A stretch of DNA of 64,000 bases, taken from positions 63,438 through 127,437 of the forward strand of contig JAFEBS010000038.1 in NCBI GenBank assembly GCA_018242525.1. Reading direction: 5' to 3'. Below are positions 16,629 to 26,218 of this stretch, piece after piece. The notes under the pieces are model-generated. The model did no database searches and was not told the origin of the DNA. It saw only the letters and a program-made list of their open reading frames with translations. A program made the position numbers and the translations under genes. This stretch comes from Planctomycetota bacterium. Its GTDB lineage: Bacteria > Planctomycetota > Planctomycetia > Planctomycetales > Planctomycetaceae. Position 1 is the first letter of the stretch, and the number at the start of each line of letters is the position of its first letter.

Positions 16629-18194
16629 TCATTTGGCCTTGATGCTGTGGCTGGAACCATCGAAGGAAATGATCGAGGGCTTGTCGTCAATCACCGATTC
16701 AATATGCACAGGGCGAGCCCACAGCTTGTGCAGGTTCCGCAGTGAATCCTGGGCGTAATCCATTTTCAGCTCGATCCCCTGGAACTGGTGCAGCAGGTAC
16801 AGTTCGCCGCGATTCCGGTAGTTGGCATCGATCACGTAGATGAACGGCCGACCGTGATTGGTCAGGCTGTTGAGCAGTTGCTCCTTGATCTTTTGAAATT
16901 CGCGCGACGCGATTTCATAGTTCTCGGTCGCTTCATTGTACGCAAACGAAAACATCTTGTGGCGGGCGCAGAACTCGGGCGTCAGAAACGTGTCGATGAA
17001 CGTGATGTCGTTGTGACTTTTCCGGACTTCAAAGATCTTTTTCCGTCCCAGGCCCGTCTGCGTGTCCCAACGTTGACGGACCCGCCAGTCGTCACAGTTC
17101 TCCCATTCCTCACCGAACTGTCCCTTGTTCCAGCGTTCTTCGATGTCACGAAACAGTTCGATCCCGATCTTGTACGGATTGATGCGCTGCGGAGTCATCA
17201 TCACAGTCCCGCTGTGATGGTCGGCGTAGTCGATCACTTCCGCATCCGTCAGTCCGTGCCGGGTCATCAGGAACGTGTGCCAATAGCTGGCCCAGCCTTC
17301 GTTCATGATTTTCGTCTGTCCCTGGGGGGCAAAGTAGTAGGCTTCGTCGCGGATGATCGCCAGGATGTCATGCTGCCAGTCCCTCAACGGAGCGTGTTCC
17401 AGCAGGAACAGCAGGACATCCCGCTGCGGTTCGTTGGGAAACGACCGGGTCTTTTCCTTCTGCTCATCCTTCTCGCGTTTTTCGCGGGCTTCCTGCTCCA
17501 GCACTTCCGGGGGGTTGATGAAACTGTCCATGTACCCCTTGGAGGGAAAGCGATTGGCCCCGTGCAGGTATTCGTAGTCGTCCTCACGCAGCAGCGGCGC
17601 ATGCGGAATCGCCTCGACTTCCGCCGCCCGCTTGATGTGCATGGAATGCGTATCGATCAGGTCTTCCAGCGACAGGCACGCGTCAATGAATTCCTCGACT
17701 TTCTCGAATCCAAAGCGGTCGATGTACCGGTTGATCCGCGTGGCGTGGTTGGCCATCTGGTCGAGCATCTTGCGGTTGGTCTGGGAGAACCAGGCGTTGT
17801 TCTTGAAGAAGTCGCAGTGACCATAGACATGGGCGATCACCAGTTTCTGGTCGACCATTTCGTTCGTGTTCAGCAGATAGGCATAGCAGGGATCGGTGTT
17901 GATCACCATTTCGTAGATCCGCTGCAGCCCGTACATGTGGGTCTTCAGCAGTTCGTCATATTCCGCACCGAACCGCCAGTGGGGATACCGGACCGGGAAT
18001 CCGCCGTACGCGGCGAACATGCACAGTTCTTCCAGATCCAGGACTTCAAAAATGGTCTCGAAGAAATCCAGACCATAACCGCGTCCCAGTTCCTCCATGC
18101 GCAACTGAACATCACGCAACTCTGGTGGGAGCGTCCGAGCGGTGGAAATGGACATGTGCGTTCCTGCCCGTGAAAGTTCGATGGAATCGGACAT
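16629..18194 (-). CDS. SpoVR family protein
   Basis: The 521-residue product is a SpoVR/YcgB family member, full length. Family stretches seen include WRFGAEYDELLKTHMYGL (about 74-91), VYGHCDFFKNNAWF (about 123-136), the HxxxH-rich central part with NEGWASYWHTFLMTRHGL (about 301-318), and INPYKIGIELFRDIEERW (about 338-355). SpoVR function is unresolved; in many bacteria it is encoded with a PrkA-type serine kinase and a DUF444 protein and is linked to stress or sporulation. Neither partner is adjacent here. The start may be 18194 or the ATG at 18155 (MSISTART). The divergent neighbour is a PP2C phosphatase, which is suggestive because this family is tied to serine kinase signalling (inference). 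Confidence 0.94.
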   Translation of the reverse strand: MSDSIELSRAGTHMSISTARTLPPELRDVQLRMEELGRGYGLDFFETIFEVLDLEELCMFAAYGGFPVRYPHWRFGAEYDELLKTHMYGLQRIYEMVINTDPCYAYLLNTNEMVDQKLVIAHVYGHCDFFKNNAWFSQTNRKMLDQMANHATRINRYIDRFGFEKVEEFIDACLSLEDLIDTHSMHIKRAAEVEAIPHAPLLREDDYEYLHGANRFPSKGYMDSFINPPEVLEQEAREKREKDEQKEKTRSFPNEPQRDVLLFLLEHAPLRDWQHDILAIIRDEAYYFAPQGQTKIMNEGWASYWHTFLMTRHGLTDAEVIDYADHHSGTVMMTPQRINPYKIGIELFRDIEERWNKGQFGEEWENCDDWRVRQRWDTQTGLGRKKIFEVRKSHNDITFIDTFLTPEFCARHKMFSFAYNEATENYEIASREFQKIKEQLLNSLTNHGRPFIYVIDANYRNRGELYLLHQFQGIELKMDYAQDSLRNLHKLWARPVHIESVIDDKPSIISFDGSSHSIKAK

Positions 18195-18457
18195 TCATCC
18201 AATGCGGCGTCGTGCCAGACACACTGTACCAACCAAACTTCGCTCTGCCGAGATGAGTCTGACCTTGAAGACATTATTCGGGTAGCCGAACTGACAGGGA
18301 AGGGCGTTTCTCTCGTGTGCGGATGAACGAAGGAGCTTGCCCAGTTGTTGCAATCGAGGTTTGAACAGCCCAACTACGAAGGGCTCTTGTGAGTACAGAT
18401 CGGCAAGGTTGATACCAACAGCGAATTGGATTCCAATGAGACTGAAAGAGGTGCTTC

Positions 18458-19402
18458 ATGTGGCAGATTGACGTCTGTGGAATGACGGACATTGGACGAA
18501 AGCGTACTCGCAATGAAGACCAGTTTCTGGTCGCAACTCTGACCAAGACGCTGGATGTGTCGTACAGCAGCCTGGAGGTCGGCGACGACGCCCGGATTTT
18601 TGGCAATTCACAAGGACGTTTGTTGCTCGTGGCCGACGGAATGGGCGGGCACGCCGCCGGTGATCGCGCGAGCGAAATGGTGGTCAATGCATTTGTCGAC
18701 TATGTGCTCAATATGCTGCGCTGGTATTTTCGCGCGGATCCCACCTACGAAGCGGATTTCACCGCCGACCTGCGAGACGCCGTGATTCGCTGTCAGAAAC
18801 GAATCCGGGAAGAAGTTCTTGAGCAACCCGAAAACAAGGGAATGGGAGCCACGCTGACGCTGGCGTATGTCATTTGGCCGAGGATGTTTGTCGTGCATGT
18901 CGGGGACAGTCGCTGCTACCTGATGCGTGGCGACGAGCTGAAACAATTGACTCGCGACCATACAGTCGGGCAGTTGATCAATGAGATTGCGACAACCATC
19001 GTTGAGCAAGCGGCGGAAGTCCCTGATCGCAAGTGGCATCATGTCCTGTGGAATGCCGTCGGAGGCGGCAGCGAAGAACTGCAGCCGGACATCTTCCGCG
19101 TCGACCTCGAATTCGGTGACCGGCTGCTCATCTGTACGGACGGACTGACGAATCAGGTCACGGATGCCAAAATTGCATTGAGACTTCAGCAGGAGCAATC
19201 CGCGACCGAAACCTGTTGCCACTTGATTGAAGACGCGAACGAGAACGGAGGATCTGACAACATCACTGTGATCGTCGCACGGATCCCCACTCCGGAAGCA
19301 ACTCGCCAGGAATTGGCGGACGCGGCAGCGAAAGTTACGACTCAGTCACAAATGGCCGACACCGCAGAGTACGAGGTCCTGCAACCTGCCCATGGCATGT
19401 AG
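18458..19402 (+). CDS. PP2C-family serine/threonine protein phosphatase
   Basis: A 314-residue PPM/PP2C phosphatase, a soluble Mn2+/Mg2+-dependent enzyme that reverses Ser/Thr phosphorylation. All core motifs are present: RTRNEDQF (16-23), LLLVADGMGGHAAGDRASE (about 56-74) with the metal-binding Asp60 and Gly61, GMGATLTLAY (about 128-137), VVHVGDSRCYLMR (about 147-159), LTRDHT, LLICTDGLTNQV and GSDNITVIVARI near residues 265-276. It starts at 18458 after AGAGGTG. The last 40 residues are Ala/Gln-rich and probably disordered. No cognate kinase gene is next to it; SpoVR is divergent across 263 bases. Confidence 0.95.
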   Translation: MWQIDVCGMTDIGRKRTRNEDQFLVATLTKTLDVSYSSLEVGDDARIFGNSQGRLLLVADGMGGHAAGDRASEMVVNAFVDYVLNMLRWYFRADPTYEADFTADLRDAVIRCQKRIREEVLEQPENKGMGATLTLAYVIWPRMFVVHVGDSRCYLMRGDELKQLTRDHTVGQLINEIATTIVEQAAEVPDRKWHHVLWNAVGGGSEELQPDIFRVDLEFGDRLLICTDGLTNQVTDAKIALRLQQEQSATETCCHLIEDANENGGSDNITVIVARIPTPEATRQELADAAAKVTTQSQMADTAEYEVLQPAHGM

Positions 19403-19473
19403 CAAGTCCTGCCATTGGGCCGCACGCGACCCGGCAACGGCTGGTCGGTCAATGAAGGATCGCCGGTCGAAAA

Positions 19474-20946
19474 TTACTGCAGAAGTTCTTCTATCGGCAT
19501 TCCGGTCGTACCTGTCAGATTCGCTGCCGACTGGGCGAGTTCGTTCAGCAGATCAAGGCGGACGCGCTGGTTCTGGATGATGCTGGCCCGCGCCTGCATC
19601 ACGCGAACAGGATCGATCTCTCCCGCCAGGAACTGCTCTTCCAGGCTTTGAAGTTCCCTGGGCAAATCCGCTGCGGTCACCGCGGATTCTTCCGCCAGCA
19701 TCGCGTGAGCCAGTTTGTAACGCTCCCAGGCAGCCTGCGCTTCCAATTCCGCCCGGCGAATCGCCTGCTGCCAGACGGTCACTCGCTGAGCCAGTTCTGC
19801 CGCACGCTGTTGTTCCAGTGGCCGACCGGAATTGATGACGGGCAGATCCATCTGGGCTCGGAAGCCAAGGTAGGTCGTGCCATCCAGAGTCCGCTGATAA
19901 TAGGGACCAATCTGCAAATCGGGAGTTTTCGACGCAGATGCCAGGCAAAGGTTTGCGCGGGCGGTGTCGACATCCGCGCGGGCAGCCAGAACGTCCGGTC
20001 GCGAAGCCGCCCGGCTGGCCACCAGAAGTTTTTCCTGATCCGAGGAACTGAAGCTTTCAATCGGAATTTCCAGATCGTCGGATTTCAGCGGGACTCCCGT
20101 CGGATTGCGCCAGGCCAAGGTTCTCAGATCCCCCGCGATCAATGCCGAATCGTCGGCGTTCATGCCCAATTGGCGTTTCAGGTCCCGCAGAGCGGTTTCG
20201 AAGTTGGCGCGGGCGAGACGAACCTGCTGGTGAGTCGAACGCGCGTCGACACGCACCAGCGCTACATCGGCCGCGGTGGCCTGACCGGCTTCCAGTTGCT
20301 TTTCCAGGATCCGCAACAACTGCTGATTGTTTTCATGGCTCGTCTTCGCCAGATCCCAGAGTCCCCGCAGGTACAGCGTGGTGAAATACAGGCGTTCGGT
20401 CTGGGCGACGTTGAGCAGTTCCTGCTGATGAATGGCCCAGCGCGTGCTGTTGAGGGTCGCCGACGCTCCTTCTTCCCGAAACTGCTGCTGGTGAGCCAGT
20501 TGAATGGTCTGCATCAGCAGAACGTAATGGTAAGTTGTTCCAAATCCATGATTCGGCGATTCCTGATACGGGGTCGCCTGGACCTGAACAAACGGATTGA
20601 AGGGATAGGTCTCGGCGACTCCCAGTGCGGCAGTGCTGACATTCTCGGCCTGACGCGCGGCAATCAGATCCGGGTTCTGCGACAAGCCCAGCGCGACACA
20701 ACTGGCCAGCGACAAGTCCGACGCGGGTGGCGGATTGACAGGGCCGGCCGGTTGTTCGTCGGAAACCTGACGAACCAGATTGGACGACGGCTCGACCGGG
20801 TCCGGCGACTCGTCAATGCGGCTTGCCGCAAGCTTTGAGGAACCCGGTGGCGCGGACTCACGGCGGACGAAAGTCCGGTCCGCGGCGGTGTGGCACCCGC
20901 AGCAGAGAATCGACGCCAGGTAAATTGTCTTCCACGGGGCTGTCAT
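19474..20946 (-). CDS. Outer membrane efflux lipoprotein, TolC family
   Basis: A 490-residue TolC/CzcC-type protein, the outer membrane duct of a tripartite efflux system. The N-terminus is a lipoprotein signal (MTAPWKTIYLASILCCGC; lipidated Cys at about 18), and there are two OEP repeats of long alpha-helix plus strands, about 75-265 (SCVALGLSQNPDLIAARQ) and 290-480 (ASRAASRPDVLAARADVDTA, GPYYQRTLDGTTYLGFRAQM). It is the last gene of a minus-strand cluster after the adaptor and the pump; the 304-base gap to the pump gene is longer than usual for an operon, so it may also have its own promoter. Confidence 0.92.
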   Translation of the reverse strand: MTAPWKTIYLASILCCGCHTAADRTFVRRESAPPGSSKLAASRIDESPDPVEPSSNLVRQVSDEQPAGPVNPPPASDLSLASCVALGLSQNPDLIAARQAENVSTAALGVAETYPFNPFVQVQATPYQESPNHGFGTTYHYVLLMQTIQLAHQQQFREEGASATLNSTRWAIHQQELLNVAQTERLYFTTLYLRGLWDLAKTSHENNQQLLRILEKQLEAGQATAADVALVRVDARSTHQQVRLARANFETALRDLKRQLGMNADDSALIAGDLRTLAWRNPTGVPLKSDDLEIPIESFSSSDQEKLLVASRAASRPDVLAARADVDTARANLCLASASKTPDLQIGPYYQRTLDGTTYLGFRAQMDLPVINSGRPLEQQRAAELAQRVTVWQQAIRRAELEAQAAWERYKLAHAMLAEESAVTAADLPRELQSLEEQFLAGEIDPVRVMQARASIIQNQRVRLDLLNELAQSAANLTGTTGMPIEELLQ

Positions 20947-21250
20947 TTTCGCTCCATCGAATCGACAAGTCCGCAGGACGTATCACCGTTCCTGTCTTCG
21001 AAACACAGCCCGACATGCCAGCGAGGATTGCGGGACTCTGCCCTGGACCGGAATCACCGTCGCGATTTGGATTTCTTTTCGGCGTGCCGTGTTCCGGACC
21101 CGTCAGCCAACGTTCGGTTGTCACGCAGAGTTAACATTGAACTTGGCAAACGCCGTCAAAGTTTCGCATGGCAGGTGCGGCACCGCTTACATTGAACCGG
21201 TCCTGACGGACAATCGGAATATTCCGGCTGTACCGGCGATGCCGATTGAA
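20947..21250. other. Spacer between RND pump and TolC genes
   Basis: About 300 bases on the same transcription unit side, without coding character. No terminator hairpin with T-run was seen, so read-through from the pump gene into the TolC gene is possible. Confidence 0.4.
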
Positions 21251-24200
21251 TCAATTCTCGCGAGGCACGACCGCGTGTCGACCCCACAGCAGATACAACG
21301 GCGGAAGCAGGAACAGGTTCAGGATCGTGGACGTGACGAGGCCGCCAACAATCACCACAGCCAGCGGATACTCGATTTCGTGGCCCGGTTTGTTACCGGA
21401 AATGGCCAGCGGCAGCAGTGCCAGGGCTGTGGTCAGGACCGTCATCAGGATCGGGACCAGGCGTTCTTCCGCCCCGCGGATGACCAGGTTCAGGCCGAAC
21501 GGTTCTCCTTCCACTTCCTGCAGGTGTCGGTAGTGGCTGACCAGCATGATGCCATTGCGGGCGGCGATACCCAGCACCGTGACGAATCCGATCAGCGATC
21601 CCAGCGACAGCACGCCGCCGGTCATCCAGGCAGCCACGACCCCGCCAATCAAAGCGAAGGGGATTGTCAGGGCGACCATCAGCGTCAACCGAATGGATTG
21701 AAAGTCAACATACAGGATCAGCAGAATGCCGATCAGAGACACAAATCCCAGGCTGAGCAGCCGCTGCTGCGACGCCTGTCGTGCCGCGTATTCCCCCAGG
21801 AATTCAGGGTGGTAGCCACGGTCAAACGGCATGGCTCGAACGGCGGCTTCAATGTCGCGAGCCACCGAGCCCAGATCGCGTCCCTTCGCGTCACACGTCA
21901 CGTCAATGCGGCGTGAACCTCCTTCGCGTTTGACTTCGTTGGGTGCAGGGACAATCCCGATGTCCGCCACATCCCTGAGCGGAATCTGGCCGCCGGAGGG
22001 AGTGTCAATGCGCAGATCGTGCAGGGCACTCAAGTCGGTGCGAGATTCTTCCGTCCCCCAGACGACCACATCGAACTTCTTCTGACTTTCGTAGACTTCA
22101 CCGACTTTCGTCCCCCGCAGCAGGGTCGTGACCGCGCGACGGACCTGACCGGGCGTCAAACCGAACCGCTCGGCCGCCTCGGGCCGCAGCCGGACCTCCA
22201 CTTGCGGGACCAGCACCTGCGGTTCGACCTTCAAATTGCCAACTCCCTCAATCGCGCCGATGACTTCACCGACTTCTTTCGCCTTGGCACGCAACGTTCC
22301 CAGGTCGGCTCCGTAAATGCGCACGACAATACTGGAACTGGCACCGGTCAGCACTTCCTTGACGCGCTCCCGCAGAAAGGTCAGTACGTCCCGATACAAT
22401 CCGGGATAGCCATCGACGGCTTCCTGGATTTTGCCCACGGTCTGGCCGTAATCCACGTTGGGATCGATGCTGATCCAGAGTTCGGTGAAGTTGGGACCGA
22501 CCACTTCGTCGGCGACCTCCGCCCGGCCGATGTGACTGCCGAAGTTTCGGACCCCGGGGATGGCGCGCAGTTCACGACTGGCAAGAACTGTGATCCTGTC
22601 CATCGCCTCGATCGATGTTCCAGGCTTTTCGACGAAGTGCATCAGGAAATCGGTTTCCTGGAAGTTCGGCATGAATTCCTGGCCCAGACTGTTGACGAGA
22701 AACAGCGTCGCGACAAACGCGGCGGCAAGGAACGCCATCGACGAAACGGGGCGCTGAGCAAACCAGGGTAACACCCAGCGATACGGGCGTCGCAACCAGC
22801 GGCTCAGCGGCGGTTCGTGGGATTCTCCTTTCGCACTGGGCAGGATCAGCAGCGACAAGGCCGGGGTCACGATGAGTGCCGTCAGCAGCGAGGCGATGAT
22901 CGCCAGCACATATCCGATCGCCAGCGGGCGAAAGAAGGAACCGGGCAGGCCATCCAGGAAGAACACTGGCAGGAACACCAGGATGATGATCACCGTGGCA
23001 TAGACCACGGCACTGCGCACTTCCAGCGATGCGTCCAGGACGACGCGGAAAGCAGATCGAGGTTCGGCGGCGAACCGGTTCAGCCGCAATCGCCGGACGA
23101 TATTCTCCACGTCAATGATCGCATCATCGACGACTTCGCCGAGTGCAATGACCAGGCCGGCGATGATCATCGTGTTGATCGTCAGCCCCCACCAGTACAG
23201 GACGACAATTGTCGCCATCAGTGACAGCGGGATCGCGGTCAGGCTGATCACCGCCGTACGCCAGTCGTACAGGAACGCGATCAGCACAATCACCACCAGT
23301 ACGCAGCCCGTCAACAGGGCGTGCGTCAGGTTGTTGATGGATCGTTCGATGAACGTGGCGGGACGAAAGATCGTGGCGTCCAGTTCCACGTCTTTCAGGC
23401 CCGGACGCAGCGCGTCCAGGGCCTCGTCCACCTTGCGTGTCACCTCCAGCATGTTGGCGGCCGGTTGCTTTTCGACAATCAGCAGCAGGCCGGGTCCATC
23501 GTTAATGATGGCGTCGCCAATCGCCGGGGGCGATCCAATCTGGACGGTTGCGACATCGCCCAGTCGCAATACGGCACCGTTCTGATAGGACACGACGGTT
23601 CGTGCCAGATCGTCGGGGCCGTAGACCGGTGGCACTTGTCGCACTGCCAGTCGCTGGTTGGGAGTGTCTACAAATCCTCCCGCGTCCAGCACGACGGCAT
23701 CCGCCGCGGACTTGAGGACGGTGTCCAATGTGATCTGGTGAGCCCGCAGACGATCCGCATCGACCAGGACCTGCAGTTGTTTGTCGCGCTGGCCCCAGAT
23801 GGCGACATTGGCCACTCCCGGGATCGCCATCAGCCGCGGCCGAATGGTCCACACCGTCAGTTCGGTCAGATCGCGCTGGGAAAGCTTTTCGGACCAGACA
23901 CCGATCTTCATCATGCGGCTGAGCGACGAAAGCGGTTGCAGGATGACCGGCGGACGCGCGACAGCGGGCAGTCGCGGCGTTTCTGTCGCCAGGCGTTCCT
24001 GGACCAGTTGACGAGCCCGGTACAGATCGGCTCCCTGATGCAGCAATAACCGGATCGACGACAATCCCAGAACGGATTTTGACCGCAGAGTGTCCAGGCC
24101 CGGGGTTCCGATCAGGGCGTTTTCCAGCGGAAACGTCACCAGGTTTTCCACTTCCTCAGCCGACAGGCCGGGAGCTTCCGTCTGAATCTCGACATACGGA

Positions 24201-24334
24201 GGGGAGAATTCGGGGAAGACGTCCAGCGGCAGGTGTGGAACCAGTCGGATGCCTGCCGCGATCAACAGGACCGACAGCGCCACCACGGCAACTCGCAGTC
24301 GCAGGGCCGTTTCCACCAACCATCCCATTTCCAA
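21251..24334 (-). CDS. RND efflux permease, heavy-metal (CusA/CzcA) type
   Basis: The 1027-residue inner membrane pump has the RND plan: TM1 (about 12-30), porter domain with DVFPEFSPPYVEIQTEAPGL (about 39-58), VENLVTFPLENAL, a TM block about 335-530, a second porter domain, and a final TM block about 860-1010. Proton-relay acidic residues are seen in TM4 (GEVVDDAIIDVENIVRRLR, about 403-421). HME-type features include the PGLSAEEVE/FPLE run and the ending GHEIEYPLAVVIVGGLVTST. The substrate is not readable; metal cations are the family norm, though the motif VDDAIIDVEN is shared with a broader subgroup. The adaptor gene lies 42 bases upstream and the TolC gene follows, giving a complete system. 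Confidence 0.93.
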   Translation of the reverse strand: MEMGWLVETALRLRVAVVALSVLLIAAGIRLVPHLPLDVFPEFSPPYVEIQTEAPGLSAEEVENLVTFPLENALIGTPGLDTLRSKSVLGLSSIRLLLHQGADLYRARQLVQERLATETPRLPAVARPPVILQPLSSLSRMMKIGVWSEKLSQRDLTELTVWTIRPRLMAIPGVANVAIWGQRDKQLQVLVDADRLRAHQITLDTVLKSAADAVVLDAGGFVDTPNQRLAVRQVPPVYGPDDLARTVVSYQNGAVLRLGDVATVQIGSPPAIGDAIINDGPGLLLIVEKQPAANMLEVTRKVDEALDALRPGLKDVELDATIFRPATFIERSINNLTHALLTGCVLVVIVLIAFLYDWRTAVISLTAIPLSLMATIVVLYWWGLTINTMIIAGLVIALGEVVDDAIIDVENIVRRLRLNRFAAEPRSAFRVVLDASLEVRSAVVYATVIIILVFLPVFFLDGLPGSFFRPLAIGYVLAIIASLLTALIVTPALSLLILPSAKGESHEPPLSRWLRRPYRWVLPWFAQRPVSSMAFLAAAFVATLFLVNSLGQEFMPNFQETDFLMHFVEKPGTSIEAMDRITVLASRELRAIPGVRNFGSHIGRAEVADEVVGPNFTELWISIDPNVDYGQTVGKIQEAVDGYPGLYRDVLTFLRERVKEVLTGASSSIVVRIYGADLGTLRAKAKEVGEVIGAIEGVGNLKVEPQVLVPQVEVRLRPEAAERFGLTPGQVRRAVTTLLRGTKVGEVYESQKKFDVVVWGTEESRTDLSALHDLRIDTPSGGQIPLRDVADIGIVPAPNEVKREGGSRRIDVTCDAKGRDLGSVARDIEAAVRAMPFDRGYHPEFLGEYAARQASQQRLLSLGFVSLIGILLILYVDFQSIRLTLMVALTIPFALIGGVVAAWMTGGVLSLGSLIGFVTVLGIAARNGIMLVSHYRHLQEVEGEPFGLNLVIRGAEERLVPILMTVLTTALALLPLAISGNKPGHEIEYPLAVVIVGGLVTSTILNLFLLPPLYLLWGRHAVVPREN

Positions 24335-24376
24335 CTCCGTATATTCGACGCGAACTGATGTGGATTGGAGTGGCCG

Positions 24377-25660
24377 CTACTTGGCGAATCCGAATTCTGT
24401 TCCTGCGAGTTCGGCGGCACCGGCAGTCACGACCCGCGTCCCTGGCTGGATTCCACGCCGGACGGCCGCCCACTCTCCGTCGACCCAACCGACATCGACT
24501 CGTTGGCGGACAAACGTGCGATCGGTTTTCTGTTCATAGACCCACTGTCCGCCGTAGACATCATGAATCACAGCCGACCAGGGGAGGGCCACCTGCTTCG
24601 AGTCGCCCTTCAGTGTCAGATGAGCGGCGACTTTCTGCCCAGGCTGAAAGGCATGACTGCCGTTGGGCAAAGTGAAATAGACATCCACGGCTGCGGCCAG
24701 GGGAATGGACGTTGGCGGAAGCGCAGCCGGCTTGACGAACAGGTCTGCGTCAGAATGCCGACCGTCCAGTAATGTGATTCTGGCCGACTGGGTCAAATCC
24801 AATTCGGTGATGTCGCCAACATAGACCGGAACCTTGACCCACAAGTCGGTTTCATCCATGACTTCGAACAAGGGGGCCCCCGCCGCGATCAAAACTCCTG
24901 GCCGGACCTGGATCGTCCGGACAATCCCCGATAATGGTGACGGGATGGCAATCGGTTCCAGCGTTCCGGCTTCCTCGTCCAGTTTGACGCCATCGACCAG
25001 TTTCTTGCGAGCCATCGCGGCCAACAGCGCCTTTTCGGCCAATTGAAGTTGGGCCGTCGATTCGTCCACGGCCCGAGCGGTTCCCGCCATGTCTTTCAGT
25101 AACCGTTCCGCGCGTTCCAAAGCGATCCTGGCGGCATCGACCTGCACCGTCGCCTGCTGGACAACCCCATCCGCATCAATACGCGATTGGGCCAATGCCT
25201 GTTTCGCCTCGGCAAATCGAATGCGTTCCGCCGGGGTGAGAACGGACCTTTCCGGCGAAAGCAACGGTAACAGATTCAGCAGGGTTTTCCCGGCTTCAAC
25301 GCGTTGTCCCGGTTCCGGAAATGTCTGCTTCACAACGGCGGAAATCGTGCCCGCCAGCGGGGCCGAGACGATGACCGCGGCACCGGTCGGAAGAACAATA
25401 TCCGCGCCATAGGGTCGCGTCCGGATCATTGATCGCTCTTCCACGACGGCAGTTTGCAGACCCAGGCGAGTCACGGCGTCTGCAGTCAGCTCAATCGTAT
25501 TCAGCGAAGCTTCGGCAACAGGATGCGACGTCTTGGCCGGGCTGACATGTTCCTTGGATGGAGCGGACGTCTTGTTGCACCCCACGGTGAACGAGGGGAC
25601 CACAGACAGGATGCACGCCGCCAACGACGTTGAAATTCTCATTTGGACGGTGCGCATCAA
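24377..25660 (-). CDS. RND periplasmic adaptor (membrane fusion) lipoprotein
   Basis: A 427-residue HlyD/CusB-type adaptor that links the inner membrane pump to the outer membrane duct. It has a lipoprotein signal (SFTVGCNK, Cys28), a lipoyl-like half GADIVLPTGAAVIVSAPLAG (about 84-103), a coiled-coil hairpin (about 150-235, rich in Ala/Glu/Lys: RIRFAEAKQALAQSRIDADG), the second lipoyl half IPSPLSGIVRTIQVRPG (about 248-264), and beta-barrel and membrane-proximal domains to the end. First gene of the efflux cluster. The start is uncertain among three nearby ATGs (25660, 25657, 25642). An inverted repeat lies about 90 bases upstream. Confidence 0.93.
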   Translation of the reverse strand: MMRTVQMRISTSLAACILSVVPSFTVGCNKTSAPSKEHVSPAKTSHPVAEASLNTIELTADAVTRLGLQTAVVEERSMIRTRPYGADIVLPTGAAVIVSAPLAGTISAVVKQTFPEPGQRVEAGKTLLNLLPLLSPERSVLTPAERIRFAEAKQALAQSRIDADGVVQQATVQVDAARIALERAERLLKDMAGTARAVDESTAQLQLAEKALLAAMARKKLVDGVKLDEEAGTLEPIAIPSPLSGIVRTIQVRPGVLIAAGAPLFEVMDETDLWVKVPVYVGDITELDLTQSARITLLDGRHSDADLFVKPAALPPTSIPLAAAVDVYFTLPNGSHAFQPGQKVAAHLTLKGDSKQVALPWSAVIHDVYGGQWVYEQKTDRTFVRQRVDVGWVDGEWAAVRRGIQPGTRVVTAGAAELAGTEFGFAK

Positions 25661-26218
25661 GCCTAGCTTTCCGAAACCAAAGTCGTGACGTCAATGCCAG
25701 CGCAGCCATCGCTTCGTACAACTTCCCGCAAATGGGGGAACACTATTGAATCAGGTGAGCCGGGTGCCGCCCCGTACGAAGTGGCATCGAGCGCGAAATA
25801 AACGTCCGGGGCCTGACGACACCTGGCTCACCTGAAACTGTTCCAGTAACCCACAAACACTCGGATTGTCAGGTGTCCGCTCACGCTTGGAAAGCTCAAA
25901 GTCGTGACCTGGTGTGAAATTCACATTGAAAGTTACCCTCGAATGGATCGCGTTGTTCCGATTGAACGCTCGATAGAATCGGATTACCTGACAAGTCCTT
26001 TAGCTTCGCGGACCGTGATGGAGCGGATTCTGGAAACTCGCTAGGCTTCCCTGGCTTAAATGGTGCCACGGCAGATCAAATGGTCTCCACAAGGCTAGAA
26101 AATCGCCGACCTGTGGCCCCGATTTTGCGTGCAGAGGGATTTTCCTTGCGAACGTGATGGAGCCCGCTGATGAAGGACGCTCGCAACCATTCTTCAATTC
26201 TGTTGAGGTCATCGTTCA
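25661..26218. other. Intergenic region between divergent efflux and sbtA operons
   Basis: About 560 bases without a gene. It holds the strong inverted repeat described at 25751-25835 and a short direct repeat, CAAAGTCGTGAC, at about 25677-25688 and 25897-25908. Promoters for both the leftward efflux cluster and rightward sbtA-sbtB must be here. Confidence 0.5.
25751..25835. promoter_or_regulatory. Long interrupted inverted repeat between divergent operons
   Basis: The 18-base arms 25751-25768 (TCAGGTGAGCCGGGTGCC) and 25818-25835 (GACACCTGGCTCACCTGA) are inverse complements with two mismatches, around about 50 bases containing further GC-rich complementarity (GCCCCG against CGGGGC). This could be a structured leader, an operator pair or a dispersed repeat. 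It does not match a riboswitch class I can name. Confidence 0.55.

Noticed and set aside
25751..25835. Inverted repeat as a known riboswitch
   Set aside because: It does not show conserved cores of riboswitch classes I can recall, so it is reported only as an inverted repeat.
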